Notes under the pieces: model-generated
The model's input: the letters and a program-made list of their open reading frames with translations, nothing else
What the model was told of the DNA's origin: nothing
Databases searched by the model: none
Program-made: the position numbers and the translations under genes
NCBI GenBank assembly: GCA_009746045.1
Contig: RPFO01000392.1
Coordinates: 1,046,627-1,110,626, forward strand
Origin: Mesostigma viride
Lineage: Eukaryota > Streptophyta > Mesostigmatophyceae > Mesostigmatales > Mesostigmataceae
Direction: 5' to 3'
DNA: 64,000 bases
Shown: piece after piece, positions 15,801-28,105 of the stretch
Layout of the letters: each line of letters starts with the position of its first letter
Numbering within the stretch: position 1 is the stretch's first letter

Positions 15801-17146
15801 GAAGTGGCCAACCACCAATTTTCATAATTGGCATCCACCATAGTGGATGCCCCCCTCAGCAACTCGTACTAAGGGGGGCTGGCTAATCGTCCCTGGACCG
15901 GCCTCCTGTTGGGCAACTGTCTTCGAAATGAAACACAACAGTGTACGAGTATCCAGGGTGTGCAGTGTACGCAATGATATCCCTACCACCCACATGTCCA
16001 TAGTTCAACCTGTGTGACCCTGTGGGGTACCTGAGAAGGGGGAGCAGCGGGACTGAGCACGTGGTCATGCTTGTCGCAGGCCAGGGGCGACAGCCTGGCA
16101 GTAGCTACCCGCCGTATCTCACCCCACGCGCCCAGCTCATCAGGGGCCACAGCAAGGGCCTACCTCATCTTACCGCTGCTAGCACACACGCATGCCCGTG
16201 CGGACACATGGCATTCCCATCTTTTCTTACGGTGCATAGGGAGGGGACGTACCGACGATACACCGTACACCGCCTCTCCCTGCAGGGCCGGGACAGGGTC
16301 GGACGTCTCCTTCTCCCGGTCCAGCTGGCGCCCCTCCCATCCTCCCCCGCGGGACTCGCGACGTGCAGGCCCGTCACCTCGCCCGCCCCTCCAGTTCTCC
16401 CTGTCGCCTGACGCCTGCTCCCTACCGCCAAAAGTTTCCCTTCGATCCCTTCCCGCTCGTCGGTTCGCCCCCCACCCGTTGAAGCCCTCGCTGCCGCCCG
16501 TCCAGTCCGCAGCCGCGTCGTCCCTCTCGCGCGAGCGCCCGCCGCCCCTGCCACTGCGCGCCGCCCAGCCACTGCTTCGCTCATCGCCCTCCTCGTCCCA
16601 CGAGCTTTGTCGGGAATCATCCTCCGTGTCGGCTCTTCGTTTGCTCCATGACGGCGCTTCGCGTCGGTCATCGTCGCCCCAGCCCGACCGTGAGTCTGGC
16701 CGCTGTGAGCGTCTGCTACGTTCTCTCACGCCCGCTCCCCCACTTGATCTTCTGTTAGCATACCGTCCTTCATCTGCGTCCCTCCATCCACCAATGTCTG
16801 TCTTCTGCCCTCTGCCCCATTCTGCCCAGCTGGCCTCGTCGTTTTCATCATTAGAACCGCGATCGGACGATGAGGGGCCGGCAGCGACGACGTATCTGGA
16901 AGAGCGTGCAGTGCGATATGACATCCGGTCCACTACAACAAAGAAAGATGTTTTGTCTTTCCCCCGCCTCTGGTGGTGTAGTAAGCTTTGCCCATGAACC
17001 AAGCTGTTGCAAGCCATTAGCGGCCGGCCGGCAGGGGTGTGACCCAAAGTGGCGGAGGACGCATGTCGAGCAATGACGAGAGACTCCCTCGCCGACAAAA
17101 GCCCAATCCCATGCCCAAAACGAATCACACGACAAGCAGTCGCCAT
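9840..17146 (-). CDS. MRM1: Organellar rRNA guanosine-2'-O-methyltransferase, SpoU/TrmH family
   Basis: Eight exons, in transcript order: 17146-16253, 16159-16031, 15610-15525, 13195-13090, 12201-12096, 11493-11397, 10949-10757 and 10064-9840 (TGA). They total 1836 nt (611 residues) and every junction keeps phase. The enzyme transfers a methyl group from AdoMet to a ribose 2'-OH in large-subunit rRNA. Domains: residues 1-40 look like an organelle-targeting peptide; about 90-290 are Arg/Gly/Ser/Asp-rich and disordered; about 290-435 form the RNA-binding substrate domain (VYGV, FALYLQEG, NRPHQG, LPPLW-like PPLWVALDE). The SPOUT fold follows, with motif 1 VTDPQNFGAILRSA near 441, KASAGAMEVL near 476, motif 2 ILVMGNEGVGLR near 531 and motif 3 LIGLDSLNVSVAAGV near 573. 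The start at 17146 was chosen for its AAGCATGG context and the targeting-like N-terminus; an in-frame ATG exists 72 bp upstream. Mitochondrial or plastid targeting is inferred. Confidence 0.88.
10526..10574. repeat. (CAACTA)n microsatellite
   Basis: A hexamer caacta is repeated about seven times with one cca variant, in the last intron of the methyltransferase gene. Confidence 0.85.
13432..13523. repeat. 23-bp tandem repeat, four copies
   Basis: Four perfect copies of a 23-bp unit beginning atggtagaaaactatctaca, in the third intron of the methyltransferase gene (between exons 3 and 4). Confidence 0.95.
13790..14795. repeat. 17-bp minisatellite, about 59 copies
   Basis: The unit is ggttgccatccagtagg, with variants such as gctatcc, gtcccgt and agcagg. 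It lies in the intron between exons 3 and 4 of the methyltransferase gene. Since 17 is not a multiple of 3 and the unit has no stop on the minus strand, all three minus frames stay open across it. This gives spurious 17-residue protein repeats (MATPTGWQPLLDGNPYW). Confidence 0.97.
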
Positions 17147-17854
17147 GCTTAGCGGAAATTCTGTAGTCCCGATAGCTTCGCCGAGGTTAGAATCAGTGAC
17201 AGCACGGCCCCATGGCACGTGCGCGGGAGCCGGCGTTTGCGGGCTTTTACTTTTTGCCGACTCTCGTGATTTTCGTGGTTTCGTCGTCGGCCAAATACAT
17301 CTTACGCTGAAATTTATGCTGCCAGACTAAACTCCCCAATTTCCAGAAAATGGTGAATAATTTTTGTCCGTTGCGCCGCCATTCCTGTCACAGAAACTAC
17401 AACGCTAGCAGAGCAAGTCGGCCGAACTATTCCTACGACCATGTATGTCCGTATTCCAAGCCACAACTCTGTATACTCCCGAGCGCTCCACCGTGGCTTC
17501 TCAGCGGTTAGGAGATTGCATCTGCCACGTTTTAAAATGCCAAGTTCGCTGCCAGGTGGCAAATCCTAAGTTTCTGATTGTCCATTTTTCCGAGCTGTAC
17601 AAAAATGATTATCGGCGAGCATTGAGCATGGAGGTCTCAGGACAAGGCACGTTGCCCACCGAAGAATGCCCACCGGTCCGAGCAAATTCAGACAGCCGAA
17701 TGGAGAAAATTAACAGATTGTCGAGAGTTCACGGGACTTGTCGTATCTGGTTGCGCTATTTACACTGTTTCTGAAAGTGGAATTTGCGTATATTTAAGTC
17801 TTAAGTTTCCTGATAATTAGTGGGGTACGGTTATATTTACCACGAAGGCACGAC
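17147..17854. promoter_or_regulatory. Divergent promoter region shared by the MRM1-type gene and the folate transporter
   Basis: This 708-bp gap separates the two start codons, which point away from each other. It is less GC-rich than the flanking exons. A TATA-like tatatttaag lies about 65 bp before the transporter ATG (near 17790). No other element can be named with confidence. Confidence 0.5.
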
Positions 17855-20800
17855 ATGCAGGCGTCTGCGCATTTGGCGGCGAGGAATGCCTCACTTGCCG
17901 TTCCCGACTGTACACACCATGGACATCTCTTTCCTCACATTTCTCTTAGAGGTTTCCGTTCGTTAGCAACGCGAAAGGGATCAGATCGACACGCCGGTGT
18001 TTGCAGATTAAGAGTATCATGGAACCACAGGTCACGAATGTGCCGGGCAGATTCTGAAGAGAAGGGCAGGATTGCGGCTCGACGCAATGCAGGTTGGTTT
18101 CTAAAGTCGCACAAAGCTAATACAACAGCTTGTTGTCATGCGCTTCGTCATGATGAAATACGTCATGTGCGAGCTGTTAGCTCTAAGACGATTAACTTTG
18201 TGAAAGTCTTGTTCAGCATGTGCTTTCGAATTTATGTTTATCATGTATACTAAGTCATTTGTGGATTTGGTTTTAAATATTGAATATTTGTATGTATAAG
18301 TTGTGCGCTGTCTCGTTGTTTTAAAAATCAGAAGTAAATCATTTCTTGCATTCGGGACACCATTCATACACTTTATTCAGGAACCTAATGAACGAGGGCG
18401 GGACGGTACTGCTCTGTCCTTCAGCGCTTTTCATTTGCGCCAAATGTGGGATGGCGTCATTGCCCGTCATTACATTCGCTGTGTCCCTGTCAGCATGATC
18501 CGTCAGTGACCAGGTTGTAATAAACTAAACGAAGGCGTGCAAGCAACCATGTCAAGTCTTGCCCCACAGATATTGTTATTGGGTGTAAGGCGTATTCTTA
18601 ACAGGATGATGGAGGCTTTCATCGTAGCCAACTTCACCGCTTAGATTCTCTGACTTTTGTCGAATCCATATTCTTCTGCTTGCACATGTTCTCTGGACAT
18701 GAATGGCAAATTCTGCTTGTGGCGAATCCTGCATCCCCGCAGACACCTTCCCCCCTGCCAAGGCGGCAGCAGTCACTAAGGGTGAACTGAAACCATCCAC
18801 GGCCTCCCATCCTCCCCAGAAAGCTGACGGCCAGCGCACCATCCAGCCCTTATCCGACAGCGATCCGCCTGTCAGCCCCCACGTGGGCCAGCATGTCTCC
18901 CCCTCCTCCAACCCGGTGCAAGCGGCGCTGGAGCGGCTGTTCAGCAGGCCCATGACCGCCGAGGTGGCGGCCATCGCTCTCGTCTACTTTGTGCAGGGCG
19001 TGCTGGGCCTGTCGCGTCTCGCCGTCTCCTTCTTCCTCAAGGACGACCTGGGGTTGGACCCCGCCGAGGTAGGCAAGGGGGGCGGAGATAGGCAAGAGAA
19101 GGGGGGGGGAGGGGAGGGGGGCAGTTAGGCAAGGGGAAAGCGGGGGTAAGAGGGCAAGAGGGGGTGAAAGGAGGGGGTGATGGTCGTGTGCGGATGGGGT
19201 TGATCGCATCCGCTCGTGTCATCTTGTAAGGTGTCTTGATATGAGGACATGTCAGATATGTGACCGGCAAGGCGGGCGGGCGAATGATCCCCCCTTCCCT
19301 CTTGCAGACCCTGCAGTGACGCGGAACCCCAGCCCACTGTTGCTGCAAACATATACATGGCAACCTTCGAGGCCTGTACTATTGGTCTGTCCTGACAACT
19401 GATTGTGCTGTAGCAATGTGACTGGCATCTGACACAGATCGCGGTGCGCGCGGGCGTGGGTGGGTGGGTGCATCCTTTTGTTGCCCGCAGATGGCCATTG
19501 TGACGGGGATCAGCAGCACACCGTGGCTCATCAAGCCACTCTACGGCATCCTCAGGTAGGGCAGTGGGGCAACTTGGTGTGAGGCTCGTGGTCTTTGCCC
19601 TTTGGTGAGCCTTCATTGGTCGATTATAATAACAAAACAGGCCTCCCCCACTCTGGAATGGCCTTGCAGTTTCATGTGTTTTTGTGGGCAGATCCGTGTC
19701 ACACTCACATCTGGCTCACCCCCCTCCACCCGGCTCCCTGCCAACTCCCTTTGCGTGAGCAGGTCCGCTTGTTATCTCTATTGGTATCCGCTGTTATTGG
19801 TTGCGGGTTTCTGACATGTCGCTGGAGTTGCCCTCGGCTCTGGTTGCAGGCGCACCGTGATCCGCGATGCGCCGTGGCTGGCTGGCCATGTTGTTGTTGC
19901 CAAGAGGACCAGGCAGACCGGCTGCAAAATTGCGTCCATGCAAGGTGCTCTTGGGATGGAATGTTACCATTAATGTGGTCACTGCTTAAAGCAGTTTTGA
20001 GGTCTGCCCACAAGAGCAGGAATAATCTTGGGTTAGCGTTCAGCCAGTACCTCACAGTCAGCACAGTAAGCGAATTAACAGTTGTACTGGCATGCAGAAG
20101 TCTAGATCTGAAAACATTGGGTGCTGCTGATGCACAGACTTGGCGCTTATGCCAACAGAGAGCGCTCTGCGACTTGAAAGCCACTAGGGGGGACTGGCAA
20201 GTGGCATGCGGCAAGCCAATGGCAACGTTGCAACGTTTTAACCAACGTTGCAACATTTTGACCCAATGTGTTCTCGGACTCCATGCCTGCCTCATCATGC
20301 GCGCGCCCCTCGCTCCCTCCAGCGACTCCATCCCCTTGTTCGGCTACCGACGGCGCTCGTATCTGGTCCTGTGCGGCCTGCTGGGCGCCTCCGCCTGGGC
20401 CTACATGTGCCTCGTTGCCGACAGCCCGGCCGCCGCCATTGCCGCCATCACCGCCAGCTCGCTCGCCGTGGCCTTCTCCGACGTGGTGAGCTGGACGCTA
20501 TCGTTGATAACTAGTCATGTAAAAAGCCACCTGTAGCCACGGTCATCTTAATTCCATGTGCTGGATGCAGCGGCACGGCTGCAGTGTGTTGTACTGAGCA
20601 ACTCATGGCCCGGGGGTGCTGGTTCCTGGAACACAATGGGGGATTGTGATGTTGTATTGTGGTTATGTGGTGGCGAGCAAATCGGAAAGGTTCCCCCTGG
20701 AAGCAAAGCAAGGCTGTGGCGTCTTGGCGCGGATATGCAAACATGGGGGGATTGCCATCCCCTACACGTAGGACCTTTAACTTTAGTGGGTTCAGCCTGG

Positions 20801-22090
20801 GTGGGCGGGTCAGCGGCAAAAGCTTCCGGTCGCATAATGCTGCACGCGCCCCTTAATGATGAACTTTGTGTTAAAAGACATGATTTCATATGCATAGTAT
20901 GAAGTAACGGTAATAAGGATGGGCTTAAACCTGACTGAAGTGACAGGGGGGCGCATGGGCCGAATCTAGGATCAAGGGATGCCAGTGACCCAGGCACCCT
21001 GGACTCCGCTATGCGGGCTGATGCTTACACGCTCACCAATACATCCCTACCTTTCTGACCGCCACGCACTGTTGCCGTTTCTCCCTGTCCCTCTGTGTGC
21101 GTGCTGGCTTGGCTTGCGGTCCCTCTATCTCATCCCCTTCATGTCTCCGTTGCCTTATCATCTCCCACCCCCATCACGACGGTTAGCCCATTCCCGGTAG
21201 CCCATTGTGCCTTGTCCCTTTACAGTCATCTTCCAACCATCGTCACCCATCATCGTCCCTGGGCAGCAGTGGTAGCCACCATCATCGCTGCCCAGGTGGG
21301 CGATTGTACTGTTCTTAGAAACTCTTTCCTGTGTGTTATTCCTCCATTGCCACCATCAACTGCCCCTCACCCCTCACCCCTCTCCCCTCACCCCTCACCC
21401 CTCACCCCTCACCCCTCACCCCTCACCCCTCACCCCTCCCCCCTCCCCCCTCACCCCTCCCCCCTCACCCCTCACCCCTCACCCCTCACCCCTCACCCCT
21501 CACCCCTCACCCCTCACCCCTCACCCCTCACCCCTCACCCCTCACCCCTCACCCCTCACCCCTCACCCCTCACCCCTCTTCCCCCATCATTCGTCCGTGT
21601 TCATCACGGTCCTACCCAGGTTGCTGACTCCATCGTGGTCGAGCGTGCGCGCCACGAGCCCCCCTCGGAGCAAGGCGTGCTCCAGTCCCTCTCCTGGGGC
21701 GCGTACGCATTTGGGGGCATCGCCACCGCCTACTTTAGCGGGTCACTGGTTGCCAGCTATGGGCCCAGGTGGGGCATTGCTGTCGTGGGCGCTAGATAGG
21801 ACCAGGGCTGTAGATAGGACCAGGGCTATAGATAGGGCGTTTCTCTTGGATTCAATGCGTGGGTCCGTAATCATGCCGCTCTCAAGTCTTTTCCATGTAG
21901 TCCCAGTTTCAGATCCGTCCGTCCGCCTCACATCCCCTTGGTCTGCCTTGTGATGTGTGATTATTGAAGCAGAGTGTGTGCACCCTATGTCTGAACACGC
22001 CATGTGCTGTCGCTCACGTGCATGCCGTCACTGGTCCCTTCTTGCTGCCACGCCGTACGCATCCATGCACACCTCCACTACCAACACACA

Positions 22091-22156
<66 letters not shown>

Positions 22157-25100
22157 CACACCACCTCCACCACCCACACGCCGCCTCGTCGCAGGTTTGT
22201 GTTTGGTGCCACCGCGGTGCTTCCCCTCATCATCTCAGGCGTCGGCCTGCTGGTGGACGAGAAGCCCGTGTCCAACAACAAGGTGCTTCCAGCACCCGCC
22301 CCCGCCGCACCAGAGTCCAGCGCGCCCCTTCCTGACAAGACACGGCCGGTGACGGGTGCCAGCCTTTCCAAGGCTGGCAGCACCCACGATGACCTGGACA
22401 GAAACAGCGTGCTAGCTACCAGCGGCCGGTCACATACCTCGGACAGCTCCAGCGATGTTCATGCTGTCATCCCTGCCGTTGTGGACGATGCGGGTGACAG
22501 TGTCATGACGGACGGTAGTACATCTAGTGACCCCCTGGGCGCCCTGCGGCACCAGCTGCTGCAGCTGTGGATCGTGATCCAGCAGCGCAACGTGTGGCTG
22601 CCGGCGCTGTTCGTGTTTGTGTGGCAGTCGACGCCGCACGCAGAGTCCGCCATGTTTTACTTCACGTGAGTTCATGGTGTGATGACATGACATCGTGTGT
22701 GATGCGTGGCGTGGCACGATGTGTGTGCGAACGGGGCGTCCTTAGAGCTGCCCTTGGAACCCTGTCCGTCCGTGAACTTCATCAATCAAGCCCTGTGGCC
22801 TTTTTCCTAAACCGGGGGCCCAGCTCGCGTATTTCAGCGTGACGTATTTCTTCTCATGCCGCGTGTGTGTTTTGCTCAACATGAGATGATCGGCTTGAGG
22901 GCTGCGGTAGACCGGTGCTCTGCGAGCGTGCGCACCGTCCATGCTGCACGGGTGATGGATCATAACGAGGCACAGGTGAAGTGTTGATTCATTAGCAGAT
23001 TGATGGATGGAGACCATGGCAGTCAATGTCGTCTCCCCCAGAGCACGTATATGCCCCCCCACCACCACCACACTCACACACATCAAAGTGTTGATGCACC
23101 CTTTCCTGGCACATGATTTCCCAAACCCATCCCCACCAACAACGTAGGCTGCCCGCTTGTTCCCTGCCCACCTGAAACTCTGTCGCCCATTGCTCATCAT
23201 GTCCCACTCACTAAACCGATCGCAAGGTATCACGCGTCGTCGACACGCGACACTGCTTCCGTTCCAGTGCAGTGTCACTACGCTACGCCGCCGGGTGCAC
23301 TACGCCGGGTCAGCTGACATCCTGCCACACGCCCTTACTTGCTGCCTGTGATCCCCCCCTCCCAAACACGCACGCATGGCCCCGCTCCGCACGTCCGTCA
23401 CCGCTTGCAGCACCAACCAGCTGGGCTTTGGCCCTGAGTTTCTCGGCACCGTGCGGCTGGTCACCCACGTGGCCACGCTGGGCGGCGTCATCCTCTACAA
23501 CACCACCCTCAAGCGCGTGCCCATCAGCAGCATGCTGATGGGGACCGCGCTAGTGGGCACCGCGCTCGGCCTGACGCAGGTGAGGTGGTTGGTGCAGCGC
23601 TCTTGGGTATGGGCGCTTCCATCAGGTGGGTCCTGTGTCCTGGCAGGCTGTGGCGTGGTGTCAGCAAAGACGCTGCTGTAAAAACGTGCATGCATGTGGG
23701 CGGTCTTATTTTCTTTGTGTGATTTTGTGCGAGTGCCACTAAGTATGTGCTGGCATTGCATCGCCAGTCCACGGATGAGCTGGATTCGACGATGGTTATG
23801 TGGTGGACTAGGATGGTTCTCGCATACCATGCGCATTGGGTGTTTTTATTTGTGTGTGTGTGGGGGGGGGGGGGGGAAGAGGGGGATTGTCGTGTGTGTG
23901 TGTGTGTGTGTGCATGTCGTGCCTGATTCACTAAACCGACGGGGTAGACGCCGCGGAGATGAGGGCAACAAAAGGGCATGAAGTTGCAAGCAGGGAGCGC
24001 CAGGGTGCTGCTTACTGCTAGCGTCCTTTCTGCATCCGCATGAAATCGACAGATTGCTTTGCTGGCGCTTGCTTCCTGCTCTGTCTCTACCTTTCGACCC
24101 CGTAATTGATTCCCCGTGCGTGATGGCGGAGCTTGCATGGCCGAGGGGGGGGCTCGCTCGCCACCTAGTGGGTGCCCACGCCACGGATGGTGTGGTGCCG
24201 GAAAGGGGCAGATGGTGGCATGTGCTGCATGTAACTTGGGAACATGGCCAGTAGCAACAAGCATATAGCGGATGGTTGCGCATCCGTTTGTGTTTCCAGT
24301 CGATGCCAGAACGCTCCGCGGCGTGACTTCGCGGCCCTGTGTCATTAGTGCTGAGGATCATGGTGTTGCTTGAGGTGCCGTACGCACTGGGTCCCACGTG
24401 TTTGGTTCTAAGTCAAGTATCTGAGAAGGTGTCTCCATCCGCGGTCACTGCCCCGTGCATCATGCCTTGCACGTCTGTAGGCTGGGCACTGCCTGCTGCA
24501 TGTGCTTGGATGCTTGTGCGCATATGTGTATGCGTGTACCTCTGTGTGCATGTGTGCCTGCATGATTTCGTCCACGTGCCTTTGCGCCCATAGTTAATCA
24601 TCCCATCGTGATTCACACTGTTTCCATGTGTCCATGGTTACGTCCCTACAGCTCATCCTTATCTATGGCATCAACCGCCAGCTGGGCATCTCGGATGAGT
24701 TCTTCACCATGGGAGAGTCCCTGGCCATATCCACCCTGGGCCAGGTATGCGCCTGCCCCTCCCCCCCCCGCTTTAGTCTCGGTATCTTTCTTCTCCCAAT
24801 ATGGGCTGCCACACTGTTGTTGCTATGTTTTTGTGGCTTTACTTTAGGCGGGTGCATGCTGCTTTCGTTCCTTCATGGCATGGCCGGTGCTCCATGTTGG
24901 CTGCTGCCGGAACTGACTGGGTTTTGGGTTTTTCTTCGTGTTTCATCTCCCTTCAGCCAGTCTAGTGGTGTTTTTTTTCTTACGTTGCAGCAGATGCCTG
25001 TTAGCGGCTAGGCACGTTTTCCCTCATGCTCTCTTGTGTCACTCCCATTCAGCCAGGGAAAATCTTTTCTGATGCATGGCACTTCTACACTTGCACAGGT

Positions 25101-25847
25101 CATTATAATATTGGATCCCTGAAACCTCTTATCCATATATAGTTAGGCTCGAAACACACGCCCTGATCCAGCATGCTGTTTCCGGCCCCACCGTCTAGGT
25201 CATCTAGTCGCTCTACACGTAAGCCAGCCATAATTTCAATGCACACGGCTACACATTTCCATCACCATTCATCTTCATCATCCTGAACGACTCGAACACG
25301 CGGACAAGATAACGGCAGGCTCGAGCTACCATGGTCCGGATTCTCCCGATTTCTGGCCTGCGCTGGTTGTCTCCTTGATATATTGACCCATGCATAGCAC
25401 TTCTACACTTGCACTGCGGCACGATGGTTGCTTGCATGGGTCACCGTCAATGAACTGAAACCATCCTTTGTGTGATTGATCATGCACGTTCCAATGTCCG
25501 TGTGATGTCCGCGTGCATGCCTCACCTGCCAGCTCGCCTTCATGCCCGTGCTGGTGCTGGCGGCTCGCATCTGCCCCCCCGGCGTAGAAGCCACCCTCTT
25601 TGCCGCGCTCATGTCCATCAGCAACGGCGCGGGCATGGTCGGCGGCTTCATGGGCGCGGGGCTGACCAAGTACCTTGGCGTGACCAGCGACAACTTCACT
25701 AACCTGGGGCTGCTGGTCATCATCTGCAACCTGTCCTCGCTGCTGCCACTGCCCTTGCTCCCTCTGCTCTCTAAAGAGCTTGTGAAACCAGAGGAGCCCG
25801 GGGAGGAAGCGCCTGGCACCTCGTCGACTGGTGATGCCACCCGGTGA
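17855..25847 (+). CDS. Plastid folate/biopterin transporter, BT1 family
   Basis: Nine exons: 17855-18092, 18743-19068, 19491-19555, 20323-20485, 21620-21768, 22195-22665, 23411-23579, 24652-24744 and 25533-25847 (TGA). They total 1989 nt (662 residues) with all phases matching. The product is a membrane carrier of the major facilitator fold that moves folates or pterins; plant and cyanobacterial relatives sit in the plastid envelope or plasma membrane. Residues 1-80 are rich in Arg, Ser and Ala with few acidics, like a chloroplast transit peptide. The conserved core starts near 150 ([20 protein letters not shown]) and continues with [55 protein letters not shown] and [16 protein letters not shown]. 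Residues about 335-430 form a long Ser/Asp/Pro-rich loop, larger than I expect for plant relatives. ATG 17855 is preferred to ATG 18703, because a phase-matched GCAG acceptor at 18741-18742 removes the latter. Substrate is by family. Confidence 0.9.
21358..21586. repeat. 7-bp minisatellite (CCCCTCA)n, about 32 copies
   Basis: A heptamer array with a few ccccctc variants, in the intron before exon 5 of the transporter. All plus frames remain open through it (PHPSPLT repeats), so long frames here are artefacts. Confidence 0.95.
22083..22155. repeat. (CA)n microsatellite
   Basis: About 36 CA dinucleotides, in the intron before exon 6 of the folate transporter gene, some 40 bp from the acceptor. 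Confidence 0.95.
25139..25378. repeat. Dispersed repeat R1 copy in a transporter intron
   Basis: A 240-bp segment starts at agttaggctcgaaacacacg and matches 7440-7680. It lies in the last intron of the folate transporter gene, about 150 bp before the final exon. It lacks the first part (gggtatttcctcg) seen in other copies. Confidence 0.85.
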
Positions 25848-26570
25848 CCGCTAGAGGGCATATACATCGCTGGAGATAGCTGATGCCCTGTACCTTGTAG
25901 CACTGCCAACACCTAAAATGAGATGAACAGGTAAAGGTAACTGGTTGTGGTCCACTTGTGCAACCTGGGGACCACCTGGGTGACCACCTCGCTGTGTATA
26001 TATCATGGTTGAAGGGTCCTTTACTCTGTATTGGCACCCACGTGATGCAGTCACATGCTTATTAAATTAGTTAATTAATTAATTAGTTAATGGGTCTTAT
26101 TGCACCCACAGAACTTGCCGGATCGTCTATAATGTCCGATTGCTGATGTGGCATGCCTCAGGCATGAAGGAGAAAGGGGGTAGATCTGCCCTTTAAAATT
26201 CTAGCTTCCTGTTGTACGTGCACACATGCACATGGATTAAAAGCACTCTAGCTGGTGCTCCGTGACTCCCCAACGGGAGCACGAGTTTAATTAATTAATT
26301 AATCATGCATGCCCTAGCCATTGCTTAGCTAGCCATGATCATCTTCCACCCCATGTCCGCAACTTTGCATAGATGCTCCAGAATACATGGTGCATGGAGC
26401 AGGTGCACCTCAGTTGTGTGCATGCACCCCGAGTAGTTGGCAGTTTACGCCCACCTGCAGGTACGTTGTCGCCTAGAATGTATTAAATTAAAACCATATG
26501 CCCATTCTCAGGGATATGTGTTACATATCCTCCCCACGGATCGACCGGTATGTTCTTGATTAATAGAGAG
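25848..26570 (+). mobile_element. Cluster of LINE 3'-end fragments
   Basis: No gene lies between the transporter stop and the next reverse-transcriptase remnant. At least three retroelement 3' ends can be seen. One is a (TTAAT)n tail at about 26059-26091. Another ends with a hairpin-like gctccgtgactccccaacgggagc followed by (TTAA)n at about 26248-26304. The third resembles the ORF1-element 3' UTR at about 26310-26530. Their orientation is plus. Confidence 0.65.
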
Positions 26571-27903
26571 AGCTTGATCGAAGCCCAGCCAGAGACTCAG
26601 CACGGCTTCCGTTCAGGTCGCAACACAGTACAGCTAGGCGCTCTTCGCTACTCGCCGCCTGGTGGAGGAACTGCAACGCCTTCAGCCTAGCTGGTGAGTC
26701 CCCTTTGCACCTTGTGCCAGCTGGTGGACTTCATCAAAGCCTTCGATTCGGTTTTCTGGCCTGCGCTTTGGGACATCCTCGAGTTGTTCCGGATCCCCCG
26801 CCCCCTGATTGCTGTCATCCGCAACCTGTATGAAGGGTCCACCACTTCGGTGCGCACTTCTTACGGGACCACGCCCCCATATGCCCTTTACAGAAGGGTG
26901 TGTGGCAGGGCTGCGTGCCGTGTCGCCCTACCTGTTCATTATTGTTGTCGAATACGTAATGATTCAGGCGCGCAAGCGATTTGCCCGCATTGTGGGCAGG
27001 GAACCAGGAGTGCAGGTTGCTAACAAATTCTGGCATGGGGAGCGGACACGGAGATTCGGCTGGCAGACATCATTTACGCAGACGACACCACCCTCTTCGA
27101 GGACACTGAGCACGTGCAGACATGGCTTGACTGCCTGGCTCTCGAGGCCCGTGCAGTGGGGCTTGAGGTCAGCAAGAAGACAGAGGCCCTGGCGGTTGGG
27201 CTCACCAACCAACCGCCGCCCCTCTATTTCCTAGACGGCTCTCGAGTCCTGTATCGGGACCGCGTTAAGCTGCTGGGCAGCCTGCTCCCCAGCTGCGAGG
27301 TGGATGTGGACCATCGCATCTCCCTCGCCTGGCACGCTTTACGCCAGTACCGGGCCCTGTGGCGCAAGCCCCTGGGCAAGATCGAGAAACAGGACCTGTT
27401 CAAGGTCCTCGTCCTTCCTGTTCTCACGTATGGTGCCGAGACGTGGACCCTCACCGCCGACCTGGCCCGCAAGCTGGACGGCGCGGTCACCAGCATGCTG
27501 CGTTCCATTTTCATAGTAGGATATGCTGCTCATGTCCGCAATGAGGACCTGTACCAGGGCATGCCCTATATCACCAGCACCATTAAGCAACGCCGCCTGC
27601 AGCTAGTAGGGCACCTAGCTCGCACCAACCAGGTAGACACCTTCACGTGGCCCCCCCGCAGGTCTGCGACCAGCCCAGCCTGGCCGGCACCTCCTGACGT
27701 GGGCTGGGCCCAGTGATGTTAGACGCCGCAAGGCCCGCACCTTCAAAGAACAGCTAGTAGAGGACATGGGGGGCCTAGGCCTCTCCGTGATTTGGAAGAA
27801 GATGATGGACAAGGCCAAGTGGGCCCAGGTCATAGAGGACAACGAGCCCCCCCCAGTGGGGAAGCGCCCGCGTGTGCAATCCCGCGGGAGGCACGCCAGA
27901 TAG
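26571..27903 (+). pseudogene. Broken LINE reverse transcriptase, copy 2
   Basis: This is the longest RT remnant. In order: QHGFRSGRNT near 26610; DFIKAFDSV near 26730; LYEGSTTSVR near 26830; a frameshifted QGCV/YLF box near 26900; LADIIYADDTTL near 27060; then a readable block from 27114 to 27716 containing LTYGAETWTLTADLARKLDG and RRLQLVGHLARTNQVDT. The C-terminus follows in another frame (KARTFKEQLVEDM to GRHAR, stop at 27901-27903). At least three frame changes and one in-frame stop (near 26692) make it inactive. No endonuclease domain precedes it. After the stop a hairpin and (TTAA)n tail lie at 28043-28105. Confidence 0.82.
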
Positions 27904-28042
27904 CTCCCCCTAGGGCAGCGAGCGGCTGCCTAGATAGATGTTGTAGTTAGAATGCTGTTAGATAGATGTAGCTAGTATGTAGCCAAGGTAGATAGATTAG
28001 ACCGGTAGGAATGTTTGCACCCATCCATCCATCCATCGGGGT

Positions 28043-28105
28043 TAATGCTCCGTGACTCCCCAACGGGAGCACGAGTCTAATTAATTAATTAATTAATTGA
28101 TCGAA
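28043..28105 (+). mobile_element. LINE 3' terminus with hairpin and (TTAA)n tail
   Basis: gtgctccgtgactccccaac can fold with the following gggagcac, then (TTAA)n follows. The same terminus occurs at 26248-26304. It is the likely end of the reverse-transcriptase copy just upstream. Confidence 0.65.

Noticed and set aside
16071-16997. 308-residue plus-strand frame rich in Ser, Arg and Pro
   Set aside because: It is antisense to exon 1 of the methyltransferase; the minus frame has the phase-matched splice site and the family domains.
18703-18742. ATG 18703 as start of the folate transporter
   Set aside because: A phase-matched acceptor at 18741-18742 joins an upstream exon coding a transit-like peptide, and an in-frame TGA lies directly before this ATG.
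21095-21953. Plus frames with PHPSPLT repeats; possible telomere-like heptamer
   Set aside because: The unit CCCCTCA is not a telomere sequence, and the stretch is a transporter intron.
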